From assembly GCF_001949145.1 (NCBI RefSeq), contig NW_019091358.1:691227-755226 (forward strand): a stretch of 64,000 bases of DNA, given 5' to 3'. Under the pieces are notes generated by a model that was not told the DNA's origin, made no database searches, and was given only the letters and a program-made list of their open reading frames with translations. This DNA comes from Acanthaster planci. Lineage: Eukaryota > Echinodermata > Asteroidea > Valvatida > Acanthasteridae. A program made the translations under genes and the position numbers. This document shows, one piece after another, positions 33,889-44,902 of the stretch; the stretch's first letter is position 1, and each line of letters starts with the position of its first letter.

Positions 33889-36800
33889 CAGCCCCAGCGC
33901 TTGAGAGAAGTAGCGATGGTGCAATTACCCATGTAAAGCAACTGGTCAGTTGAATAGCTTAATTTAACAGCTTGCTCCATCACTTAGGCCAGCAGCTGTT
34001 AGTGTATGCCAACCGTTCGGCCGGATTTGTACCTTTTAATTAAATGTATTTATTTATTTATTTATTTATTTATTTTTTGGCAAGCTATTCTGCAAGTGTA
34101 CTGCTGTTTTATTGTTTCAGAACTTTTGAAGTGCATGGAAGACAGAGAGTTCAAGGGCAGCATTTTTCCTGCCCAGTTTTAGTGTACGTGTAATTCACGA
34201 ATGAACCCCACTGTGGTATTTTTTTTAATCTAGTCCACCTGTCCAAAGATCGGGCCACACAGAAAGAAAAAATATGAATTTGCCCCGTGTCCATCCAAGG
34301 TCCCTTTAAGTCTGTGTTCCTTTTGAACTGGAAAAATCAACATCAGATCCATCAGTTGAGTTTGAGGGAAACCTACTGTCTTTGCTGATGACCTCCAATT
34401 TTGCCTGAGAACATTTTCCTAATAATAATATTCACCTGCTATTATCTTTTACATTTATACCTCATGTTTGTAAAGAATACAAACTTAAAATGCAGATTCA
34501 AAAATAGAATACAACTAAATTTTATTACAGAATATATGATAGTGCACATGCGAACAAAATATATTTCAAATGCCCTCATTAGTTTTGAAAATCTGCCTTT
34601 TCTGCTGTGCAAGTCTTGCGGCTGCGGGCTCTGTCTCAAATATCCCAGTTGTAAAACGGTGAAATGTTACTGTGTAACAGACACTCGTCACATGTTGTTG
34701 CTCTGGGCCAAATTTCACAGAGATGCGAAGCAGAAAAATGAAGTTAGCCAAATTCATATGTGACGCCAAAAAATGTGAGGCATTTTGGTGAAATGGTCAA
34801 GAGGTTGAGAAATGAGTTCGCTGGTATTAGGAAAGATAATAACGTTGTTGTTTGTTGTGCGTGAATGGGACATGCTGTTGACAAGTGAGAGCCTTTCCAA
34901 GATTGCATTTATTGACTTGCCAAACAAGGAAATAGTTCAAAAAAGGCCTTGAAGTATTTATTAAAATGGAAGGATGCCCATTGTTTTTCACAGACAAAAA
35001 TTTTATTTTATGATTTTTAAACCATTTCTTTTCAATCGTAGTGGACAAAACACAGGTTACAGATATCACTAAATTTGAAAAAAAAATTTACGTTTATAGC
35101 ATTAGTCTCCACTACAGCCACTGTGTGCTTAGTTCCATCATGTTTTGCCTCACTGATTAACTGAAAACTGCTCACGTGAGACATTCTGAGCTTGACATTT
35201 CGGCCGGGAAACTGATTTTGTGTTGATGTTCTAAGCAAATCGCACCTGAATGAAATTGACACCGGACATATGTACCTCTTTAGTGAGGATGGCATCAGCG
35301 TTGTGCGCATTCAGCTGTGTCGTGCATTGTGTATCTCTTGTGACCGGTTCCTTGCTGATTTTTGCTTAGCAAAACAAATATTGCCTGGTGACATTTTCTG
35401 CTTGGCACCTCTGTGAAATGGGAGCCCTGTTTGCTGAGGCCATTCAGCTCTCATATTGTCTGCTGGTCAGCTCTCATTGCCATAGGCAGGTTTCGCACAC
35501 AGTCCATAAGGTTTGGTGAAAGTTACTCAGCTAATGTGCATCGGGATTTGATAACTTAAAATTGTGCTGATTTCAGGTTTCTCCTATCTCAAAAGGTGTT
35601 GCAAACTACACCCCATGGAATGGAACTTTGCATATCCCTGTTGTGTACCAAGCATATGCTGACATGCACTGAGCCAGACCCACATCTATCTGGCGCATTA
35701 TGGACAGACCATCAGTATCATTATTGGGAACTGCATTTTAACTGTTCATGCAATTAATTTATGCTGACTCAACAGCTGTGCATGCCATTAAGTCCTGCAT
35801 ATGAACAGTAAAAGTTAATTTCTATTCTGCAGGGTGCTTTTCTTGGAATGGGACAAATGACATTTTGCAGTGACTAGTTGAAGTATTACGTTGCTTTATC
35901 AGTGTCCAGCCACTTAGTAATTAATTCACAAAGGGATATTTAATTGTTCTCTTATGGTATTTTTCCTTTAGAAAGACCAGCTTGTGATTTTGAAGATCGT
36001 TTTCCTGTGGAAGTGCTCCTCAGTGTACTGATGGCCATTGATATTAATGCAACCAAAATGTAGGCCAGTGGAAACTTTTTAAAACTGGCCTCTTGGGTAA
36101 TCGCACATTGCCTTCACATAGGGACTATTCCTCCTACGTAGACATAAAGCCGGGGCTCAAAAATTAGAACATACGTCTCTTGAAACCTGAACAGCAGGTT
36201 CATTCAAAGACACCATTGACTTCATATAGGTTTTCTGGTATTGTGCCCACTACCCGGGCTTTGTGCGAGCATTCAGTTTGTTGGTGTGATCAGCCAATCT
36301 GCTCAGTCGCTCGAATCGGAAAGAAAAGGCGATTTGCTGGTGTCAGCATTATCAACAGATCCTTTGATAAAATTAACCACTTGCGCAAAGATCAATCGAT
36401 TGCGTATATCCACCGATTGCGCCCAACGCACACACTAGCAATTTGTACCATCCGCCATGATCGGTTATGGAAGGCAGTATCCAAAATGGCATTGTTGTCC
36501 ACAAGCTACAGGCTGCGGCTAGTCATAGTAGTGTACTATAATGGTATAAACACAAGCCGTAGACACCTAATACCCATTTCAGACATGGCCCACAATTGCA
36601 AACTACAAGGATTGTGAGATATGTGACTGCAAGGGATGTACAGAGAACTTTGCACTTTGCTGGGGATTTCGACAGGAATTTTTCCCTTAAATAAGTTCTG
36701 TGCACGTTACAAATCTCTCCATAAATGTATAAAAGAAGGCAAAACAGTACTATTTTTTAATTTCTTGATTAAAGGTCCGTGAGTTTGGTATTTACTTTAC

Positions 36801-38500
36801 ACTGTTACAATGTGCTGCGTAGCACATTTTTATTTTATGTATATAGAAAAATATATTGCGTTCAGGAAGTCTAGCCGCTCTCTTTTATGGAAAAAATGCT
36901 ACAAGCAAAAATGGAAACAAAAGCATACAAAAAAATTGGGCTGTAATCTTTACTGCTCTCCTCTAAATAGTTCTATTGTTGGTGTTCCATTGTGTTGATT
37001 TAGCTTTGTCGAGTGGGATATCCCGGTCTTGGGTCTGGTAAAAGGATTTTTTTCTTTAAGAACTACTGCCCAGTTGTTTATGACAGGATCCACTTTGGAA
37101 AGGTGGTTGTGCTATTTTTCTTGGAATAATATGTCTCCACGAGAAAAACTCGCCCCCCCCCGCCCTGCTGGATATGCCACTGGCTTTGGTGATTTTCCAC
37201 CTTCCTCAAGTTTACTGAAGGCAGACCCAGCTCTGGCTCAAGAGAGAGGTTTAGCTGTCGAGAGGGAAGTTTAAGAGGCATTTCCTATTGATTTTTGTTT
37301 TCATTTTGTTTTCATACATGTAGACGAAAAAAGTGGCCTTTCGTTATTTTTCTAAACGAATTTTTGGAAGGGGGGCCCTGCTGGCCCCCTGGAACCGTCC
37401 TTGTTTTTTCCCGTAAGCCTATGGCTAATTGACTGATAGGCCAATAGATATTTTGTCACTTTAAAGTAATTTATCGTTGAGATGTAATTCACTGTAAACA
37501 GGAATTCACAAATCCCATCTGACTTTTAATGAGTTTGTAATCATAGATAGTTATGTCACAGTGTTGAACATAACGTTTGACGTTAGGCATTTCCTGCATA
37601 AGTGGCTGCGGCTACCTATGAAGGTCACTGGCTATGGGTCCAGCCAAAATTCCATAGACGTATGCGTTACGCTTAGCCTCAGCGAGTTGATTTTGACAGA
37701 GCCATGCTCCATGATAATAATTATTCATATACCCTTTAATATCAAGTTTCAGCCTGAATCTTATACCCTGACCTGTCTTGCAGGTGTTTCGTGGTTTTAG
37801 GAGATCAATGTCGGCCTCCGGCTACACGATCCTCAGTGGTTAAGTTGTTAAGTCACCTGTCCAAATTGATTCAGTTTCTCTGATTTGGCTTCAATTTCCT
37901 GCGGTTTTATCATGCAAATGCCGGATTAATTTGGAAATGGTGCGTAGAATCGCCAGAAACTGTCTCCGGGCAAGGTTTACTCGACGCCGAAATTACTCAA
38001 ATTTCTGAGTGGTCATGGTAACAGCTCAAATCCGGGAATATCACTGTACTGGCCACAGAGTAGACTCGCTTCAAGTTTTTCCTGACCCAAAAAGTCCCAG
38101 CAATGATATCACGTGCAGCTTTTATTGGCTTAGTGCGTCAGTCGTTGATAAATTGATAACACGCTGGAATGGACGTGATGCAGTGGGACTGACTTGTGCA
38201 AGTCTAGCCATTGTCACTGCTTGTTCGCCAGGGGTTCACAGCTGAACACCTGTTTTCACTTCCTCTAAATAAAAAAAATCAATGCTGGAAACTTGAATTA
38301 GGTATGGGTTTTTTAATAAGTTCTATTAGATCATAGATATAGCTTTCATTTTAATTTCCAGCCGTTTCCTTTATCATCGAATTTTTGACTTCGCGCTCTG
38401 ATCAAAGGGTATAGTACTGTACCCATTGCGCGACAAGCCCGACCGTTTGGTATAATATGCCTACCACTTTCCTTGTATAGCAACGTTAAGTACTGGAAGG
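33889..38500. other. GALNT2 3' UTR and intergenic DNA
   Basis: No confident gene. It includes an (ATTT)n run (about 34047-34076), an unrecognised 145-codon frame at 36180-36617 that looks non-coding, and a G/C-run repeat segment (about 37120-37411). Where the GALNT2 transcript ends is not determined. Confidence 0.6.
34039..34044 (+). terminator. candidate GALNT2 polyadenylation signal ATTAAA
   Basis: ATTAAA lies 150 bp after the GALNT2 stop and is followed by an (ATTT)n run and T-rich DNA. It is the nearest common variant of the poly(A) signal. No AATAAA occurs close to the stop, so a longer 3' UTR is possible. Confidence 0.3.
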
Positions 38501-38521
38501 TTCCGACTCGAAACTTCGGTT

Positions 38522-38671
38522 GAGATTTTTACCAGGGAAATAATCCATCTCAGAGGTCTGGGATAGTGCGTGAGATGTTTACCAGGGAAATAATCCATCT
38601 CTGAGGTCTGGGATAGTGCGTGAGATGTTTACCAGGGAAATAATCCATCTCTGAGGTCTGGGATAGTGCGT
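38522..38671. repeat. three tandem copies of a 50-bp unit
   Basis: Units start at 38522, 38572 and 38622, each beginning GAGATKTTTACCAGGGAAAT. The second and third are identical and the first has two differences. Recent minisatellite-like expansion. Confidence 0.92.
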
Positions 38672-39330
38672 GTCCTAAAAATTGCTGGACGCAAGAAGTG
38701 AGTTCGCTGGGATCTTTAGAATTGGATTCTTTTGAAAGGACTTTCTGTAACTGAACGAACAGGCCTTTTCAAAGTAGAGAACTGTCCGGAGCTCACTTTA
38801 CGTTGCTGATCAGCAGGAGTTTGCCCGCCAAAGTGACAGAGACTAAGTTAGTGCACTAGTCTTGTAGTGGTTAGTACATTATGCCGGCTAATTTGAAGTA
38901 TCATAGAATCGTTCCGGGAAATTCAGCTGCTTTGGTGTAATGTAATAACAACTGGGACATAGAACTTTATTGCGAGCTTACGGCTTCTCCGCGCTTCGTT
39001 TTACACTTCGACAAAATAATGGATTTACTAGTTTAAATTAAAAAAAAAGTAAGGCTGTCATTGTGACCTCTTCACGAAGCATTTGTAATACCTTTTCCCG
39101 CTGACAAGGAAACAAGATTTTCGTTTCCCTCGCGTATTTTAGCTTGGGAGTTTAAAAATGTATTTTTTTCGAACTCAATTAACCTGCTGCAAAGCAAATA
39201 ATAGTATTCATGCTTAATGAAGCCACCGTGTTTTGCTTGTCTGTTGAAAAAGCACAAGTGACGGACCACATGTTGTTCGAAGACGGGGATGGTTGATTAT
39301 GAACAGTTGTAATTTATTGACATTCAATAG

Positions 39331-39496
39331 TGCATTGCGTTGGGGGGGGATTTGGCCATCGACCGACGGAGTTCCCGAGAGGAGCCGACCAGATATTCTG
39401 GAAATTTCAACACACTGGTGCTTATCAGCCTTGAGCCTCCTCGTGTTGTTTACCGTACCGTTCCCATCAATATTCTCGTCAGTGACATTTCAACAG
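39331..39496 (+). CDS. possible exon of an unknown gene
   Basis: Acceptor CATTCAATAG precedes an open frame ending at donor CAACAG followed by GTACTG. The frame includes DLAIDRRSSREEPTRYSGNF then NTLVLISLEPPRVVYRTVPI, which looks protein-like with mixed codon use. I do not recognise it, and no partner exon was found. It could be a transposon fragment or chance. Confidence 0.2.
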
Positions 39497-40293
39497 GTAC
39501 TGAATATAGTTGTGACACACTCAAACTTGATCATACCGTGTACACGGCACGTATGGAAAGAAAGTAAACATTGATTATTGAAATCAAATTCGTATCAGTT
39601 TAGTTATATTCTGTTTATAAGTAGCTGCAGGCGAAGTAAGCCTGTGAGGCTAATATTTTAATTTTTATTGGACTTAAGTTTTTGAACATTTATATTTAAT
39701 ATTTCCAATTTATTTAAAAATGTCTGCTTTTTAGAAGTGCAATTGAAATTTTTAAAATTGAATTGAAGCTTTGTTTTTTATGCTTACTTGAAAGAAGAGT
39801 GTCTTCAATGCCTTGTATAATTATACTATACTGTATAAATGCTTCACCTTTGTAAATTTTGTGTCTATAGATAATAACTCCGCTGAATGTGCCATATGGG
39901 TTTGAAGCTGTTGACGTTTTGTCTCATTGGAATTTATGTTAAGAAATTAAATGTGGTGAGGAGCATAAGGGGCTTTATAAGCGCACATAGTTATCAAAAA
40001 CAACCAATCTACCAATTGAGTGTACTTGATTATCGCAAGATAAAAGAAAGCCTTGTAAGTGTGAGGAGGAAACCGAGAAGCATGGACTGATTTTTTGTTG
40101 CTCTTCACTTCCTTCTCTCACTTCTTGTACCAGCCGGGCTGCCTCTCGCCTCTTCATAAAATGTTGCCGTCTTATAACCGTTGCCACCAACGTACTCGTC
40201 ACACTGTGGCTCTTGATCGAACACCCGTGTAATTCGCCAAGCAGAATTAAAGGCCATTGCTGCAGCGGCACAAGGCTCGTGGACAGCTGGGAC

Positions 40294-40424
40294 GCGCGCG
40301 TTACATGCCTCTTCGACCAGTAGGGTGTCTTGATTTGCCAAGAGCACGCTCGCGTCAAACTTAAGAACGCGCGTTCATTTGGAGAATCACACGGCATCCT
40401 ATTGGTTGGGCATGTAACGTGCGC
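40294..40424. repeat. inverted repeat, 16-bp arms
   Basis: GCGCGCGTTACATGCC at 40294-40309 and GGCATGTAACGTGCGC at 40409-40424 are reverse complements with one mismatch, separated by 99 bp of GC-rich DNA. Possibly a MITE fragment or promoter-associated structure. Confidence 0.5.
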
Positions 40425-40458
40425 ACACTACCTGCCCACGAGCGTCCACCGTAGCAAT

Positions 40459-40477
40459 ATGGCTTCTAATTCTGCTG
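40459..40477 (+). CDS. possible short first coding exon
   Basis: ATGGCTTCTAATTCTGCTG encodes MASNSA plus one base, followed at once by the donor GTAAGA. The upstream 200 bp are CpG-rich with an inverted CCAAT box (ATTGG at about 40401). The acceptor partner is unknown, so this is speculative. Confidence 0.25.
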
Positions 40478-41522
40478 GTAAGATCAGGTGTTTCCCACTT
40501 CGAAATAGACCGTTGTCTCATTCACGTTCGAGTATAATTATTAATTAGGCCACAAAGGCACTAGTGCGCTAAAAGTCTAATTTTGCTGCTATTAGTTTCC
40601 CTTGCCCCCCCCCCAAAAAAAAGAATCTCTGGCACGTTGCATTCTGTCGTTCTGGAACAGCCCCCATACGCCACTGTATACTGGATATCACCGTAGTCAA
40701 AGCTATTCAAGATCGTTTTGTAGACGATGTACCCTTTAACGTCTGGCCCGGCGGTATGGTATGCGCGCTCAGACCGGGTAAAACACCCGACCTCGACTCG
40801 TCTGCTACATTCGGGCCATCGCGTAACACAGACACGATAACTTTCTTTATAATGTATTGATCGGTATTTCCCGTAATAAACACACAGCTGGTTCATACTG
40901 TTTGCGCGGGGGGGGGGGGAAGCGGTACCACGTGACCTATACACGCAACTTGGGAACGGTCACCAGGAGGTCACCACTAGGGTGTGGTGGCGGCAGCTGC
41001 CATTACCGCCTCACCACTCTTCACTGCTTTATCGTCACCGTCAACTTCGCCACACGACAATCGTCATCTTCAAACTCTTAAACTTTATTTTCACGGAAAA
41101 CCAATATCGCCACCACAACACTATCATCACTAGTGTCATCACTACCCTCATTCCGTCTGGTATCTTCTTGCCTTAATTCCCACCGGCAAACTCATTACTT
41201 ACGCCAATTATTGGCGTAACTATGGGGTGTGGGGGGCATTACGAGGCATGTGCCTTCCGGGCAGGTCTGCCCCCCCCCATTACAACCTATGTACAAGCGG
41301 CTGTCCATCGGCTTTTGGTGCCCCATGAAAAAAAAAAGTATTCACCCCTGGGTGCCCTCCACCAAATTTCACCGTAGTTCCACCATTGCCAACAACACCA
41401 ATTGCCATCCGGGCTACCTTTAACCCCATCACAGACATACCCCAACCACCATCCTCACTAACATCCACCCCGTAACAAGCATGAATCGTCCCCCTGCTTT
41501 CGCCGTTCATTGGATGACAGAA

Positions 41523-41763
41523 GGGTAATTCCAGAAATTAGGGGTCTATTTTTTTGTGTCCCTGTCACATCTGACAAGATTTTTGTAAGTTCAGAATACA
41601 TTTTCTAATTTCCAAGAGTGATGAGGTAAGGCAAATTACCTGCCAGTCAAATAGTAATAGTGTGAAATCAATTCGGGTGATATTTCTATGTCAAATAACA
41701 AAGGTCAGATATAACGGGGACAAAAAAGTCACACGTTTGGACCCCTAATTTCTGGAATTGCCC
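41523..41763. mobile_element. MITE, 241 bp, GGGYAATTCCAGAAATTAGG ends
   Basis: The left end GGGTAATTCCAGAAATTAGG and the reverse complement of the right end GGGCAATTCCAGAAATTAGG differ at one base. Similarity goes on inward with an indel, with TTTTTTGT and ATCTGAC in both arms. No target duplication seen. Confidence 0.75.
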
Positions 41764-44509
41764 ACTTATGAACTCATCAGAATCGCTGAACTTCCTCATT
41801 CAATTCCAAATACATTGCATTCACGTTTCTCCAGGTTACTAACTTCATTGCTCGTGTCTGTTACTGTATGCACGGTCTCTTTTTTATCGGCCATCAAGGG
41901 CTAAGTCATTTGGCTAAAGTTCTGTTAAAATGTCGGACCGCCGCGTGTCTGACTCGATCAATAATGGATGACACATGACGCATCAGTCGGGGAACAAGAC
42001 GGTATCGGCGGATCTGCCGCAAGCAGTTATATTAATGAAATGCCAGCTATCGATGCCAATATGATTATTCTCATCTTATTCCTCGGATGCCCATTAAATT
42101 TAGATCCCCAGCGTGGAGAATAATCTGGGTTTGTTTGTTTGTTTGGTTTTTTCCAAAGGCTGCACCGATGATACCCCATTTCAATTTCAGGATTCCCATG
42201 AGATGATGCTGTCTCATTTCCAAACTCGCAAATATTTTGCTTGAAACGGGAGATGCATGTCGTGCATAGCCATCAAGCCGTGCATGCCTCGTAAGAGGCC
42301 CCCTAGACCATGATTCTCCTTCGGGAGGAATGGAAATCAATTTTCGGTAATACCTCGGGCAGTTTACTGTTTTCTAAAGCGAAGAACGGGCCGTGTGGAT
42401 ATTCACCCCGCCAAGTCATTGATACCCTACGTGGTGGTTTGGAAGGAATGACGCGTAAACAATGACATACCTTTCGGCTTGGAGATCATTCAACATCTCT
42501 GAAATAAACGCAATTCTACCGGGAACTCATCCAGTACGGCTAAGCCAAAAATACACACAACTGCCAAAAAGCTTTGAAAGAAAGAAATGTCTCGATGAGA
42601 AATCTGATCTGTATTGTTTTCTTGTGGTTAAAAAGTAATCGCGCCAGTCCTGAACGGGCCAACGTTTTCGCGCCTTCCGCGAAACCGCCTGACAGCACTT
42701 TCCTCTACTACCCGCATACTCAAGAAGAATAGACCATCAATGGACCGGTTGATATGGCTATGAAGGAATGTCTCTGACTTGTGGAGTATTAAAGTAAGGG
42801 AAAGCAGGCACAACCCTGCCCCGCTCGGGGGGTCGGCTTCTCCCTTGTTTTCTTCCTTCTAAGGAGTTACAAAAGAGCTGGGGTATTGTTTCAAACTACG
42901 CCCCAAGTCGTGGAGTGCCCCCTCAAGCTCCCTATCCCGATTAGTAACGCCTCCCTCAACCGAGAAAATTAAAACGCTGATGATACGTGAGCAAAAGTGA
43001 ACCCAGGTCTGGGTGGGCCTGCACATCCATGCCCGAAATGTGCTTGTGTAATAGCTGTGCGCATTGGCCTAAACAATTTTGGTAGAATTCTCAAGACAGG
43101 AAAAAATTGGTCTTGCCAGATGGTGGAGCGTAACAGAATACTAGAGCTTTGTGTGATGAGTAACGCTCAACAGTCAACATAGAAAAAATTCATCTCAATC
43201 GTCTCGTGTGATCCAGCCAAATGATATTTCGGGGAGGAGGGGGTTGAACTCCTCGGGGATAACACGAACAAGCCTTCATCAATAACATCACTAAGATCAC
43301 TTGGTTTGTGCCTTGTGAAATCTGTCGAAATTCCCATTGTATAATAGCGATAACGATCTCACAAAACTTGAAAAAACATGTTAAACATCGATTTTTTTTA
43401 TTAAACCTTCTCTTTTACTGGCGAATTCCGGGACACACTGATAATTTTTGATAATTGTGATAATTGTTTAGGCCTATTTTGACGAAATTAAAAAATCCAT
43501 TCCTTTTGCGTTGGGTCTCAGCGGAAACATGACTCAAAAAATCATACTTCTACTTTCTAATTTTTATTGAATATTTTGCCTTTAATAATGTTGACGAGGG
43601 TTACCATGGAGGCTTGTGAAGCTTTAAAGTTCTGACTTGTTCAGAAGACAGATCGGCAGATGTATATCGAGGAGGCCAGATTACTCGTCTCCAAGAGTGT
43701 GGTGCGCGGCCGTTAGGAATACGCGAGATCAGCTGCAATGAGCACTGATGGTATTTGACCAGTGACATGAAGCAAATGCAAATATTTGATGCGCGTAATT
43801 TGCATCCCTGGACGTCGAGAGATGGAGACACTAAGCGAGCTCTCTCGTCGCGCGTTTCGACGACGACTCGCCTCTTGCTTCCAGTTACGGTGAAGCGACT
43901 TCTTCGCCCGAAAATAAAGTGCGCAGTGTGCGTGCACTGTCCGGTCTTGTCTTCTGCGCCGTCTTGCTCAAGTTACCAACGAGTTAAACTTTGGAGGAGA
44001 CGCGTAACCTTCCAGTGCACACGACGTGTGTTGACGCCGAACCCAGGTCAGGATGTGGCACTTCGCTTTGAAACTTTACCCTGCCTGGCAGCTGTGTTAC
44101 GCCAGCCTGATTATACAGAATCTCGCATATGTTAATCAACGTCGCTGGGAGTCGTTGCGTACAAATTCACCAGGCACATCTGAATGAACCTCCCACCACA
44201 GATATAGATAGTACAGGACCTTTCCTGCGAGTTTGTAAAGATTAAGCCCGGAGATCGGTTGCTGCGTAACCGGGTGTGAAAATAAAATGGCAATCGCTTA
44301 ACCAAACGGTGTGCAAAAAGCAATCCTGAATGGGATCTGTTGCTGGATAGTATGATTAAGTTAAATCCCGTGTGTTTTTTTAAGGACACGGGTGAGGATA
44401 ATCTAGAGCGATCATGTGAAGCGAAAACTAGCGTATGTAGTGTATTTGAAGAGTACTGCAACCAGTAGGTCTACTCTGAGATCGAGAGGTCTGAAAAATT
44501 TATTTGAAA

Positions 44510-44902
44510 ATGGCTTCTGGAAATGACACAGCCGGCGCTTTGTCAGTTCGCACATCTGCTGCCGCTTCATCAACAAATCCTGTGACCGAAGACCCGCCTT
44601 ACCATCTTCTCTCACAATCTACCGGTACCGCCAGCGCTTGGACTGGCGGCCTGAGCAAGGAAGCTCCCAGCTCGGTGAATGGGCCAGATGACATCTTCAC
44701 CCCGAGCCAGTACACGTGGAATCTGATCCTCGGCATCACCGCGTCCGTCATCTTCGTGCTGGTCACGGTGGCCGCGCTGTTCGGGCTGATAGCGTTCAAG
44801 CGGTACATGAGGAAGAGGAACCGGACCCTGAGCGCAGACACCGGGGTCTTCTCGCCGAGAAGGGGCAGCAAGGCCGGACTGGACATGATCGATAATTCAG
44901 TG
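44510..44902 (+). CDS. first coding exon of an unrecognised single-pass membrane protein
   Basis: The ATG at 44510 has A at -3 and G at +4, and an in-frame TGA lies 18 bases upstream, so this is the start. The exon encodes 131 residues and ends in phase 0 at GTG followed by GTGAGT. Residues 1-70 are rich in Ser, Thr and Ala with one N-x-T sequon (N5) and no signal peptide. Residues 72-96 (LILGITASVIFVLVTVAALF plus GLIAF) form one clear transmembrane helix. KRYMRKRNR follows at once, which predicts N-terminus outside, C-terminus inside (type III). The cytoplasmic part has basic Ser sites such as RRGS. I do not recognise the family. Third codon positions are strongly GC in the membrane region, unlike the flanking DNA, which supports coding. 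GALNT2 ends 10.6 kb upstream on the same strand. Confidence 0.8.

Larger units (their letters stand above)
38672..44509. other. intergenic region upstream of the membrane-protein gene
   Basis: Contains several CpG-rich patches (40200-40460, 42630-42720, 43800-44100), an inverted-repeat element (41523-41763) and G/C-run patches at about 40600-40620, 40905 and 41225-41280. The promoter of the 44510 gene probably lies in the last 700 bp, but no TATA box was identified with confidence. Confidence 0.55.

Noticed and set aside
36180-36617. 145-codon plus-strand frame
   Set aside because: No family resemblance, erratic composition and no splice context. Length alone is within chance for 64 kb.
38522-38671. 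CRISPR-like array (three repeats)
   Set aside because: The units are directly contiguous without spacers and the DNA is animal nuclear.
40105-40347. 80-codon minus-strand frame with protein-like text (ACNARVPAVHEPCAAAAMAF)
   Set aside because: No ATG at a sensible start, a stop just upstream, no splice sites that extend it, and it overlaps a CpG-rich inverted repeat. Alanine and arginine richness follows from the GC content.
43755-44135. 126-codon plus-strand frame upstream of the membrane-protein gene
   Set aside because: Arg/Ser-rich text of a GC-rich promoter region with no motif and no junction to the 44510 exon.
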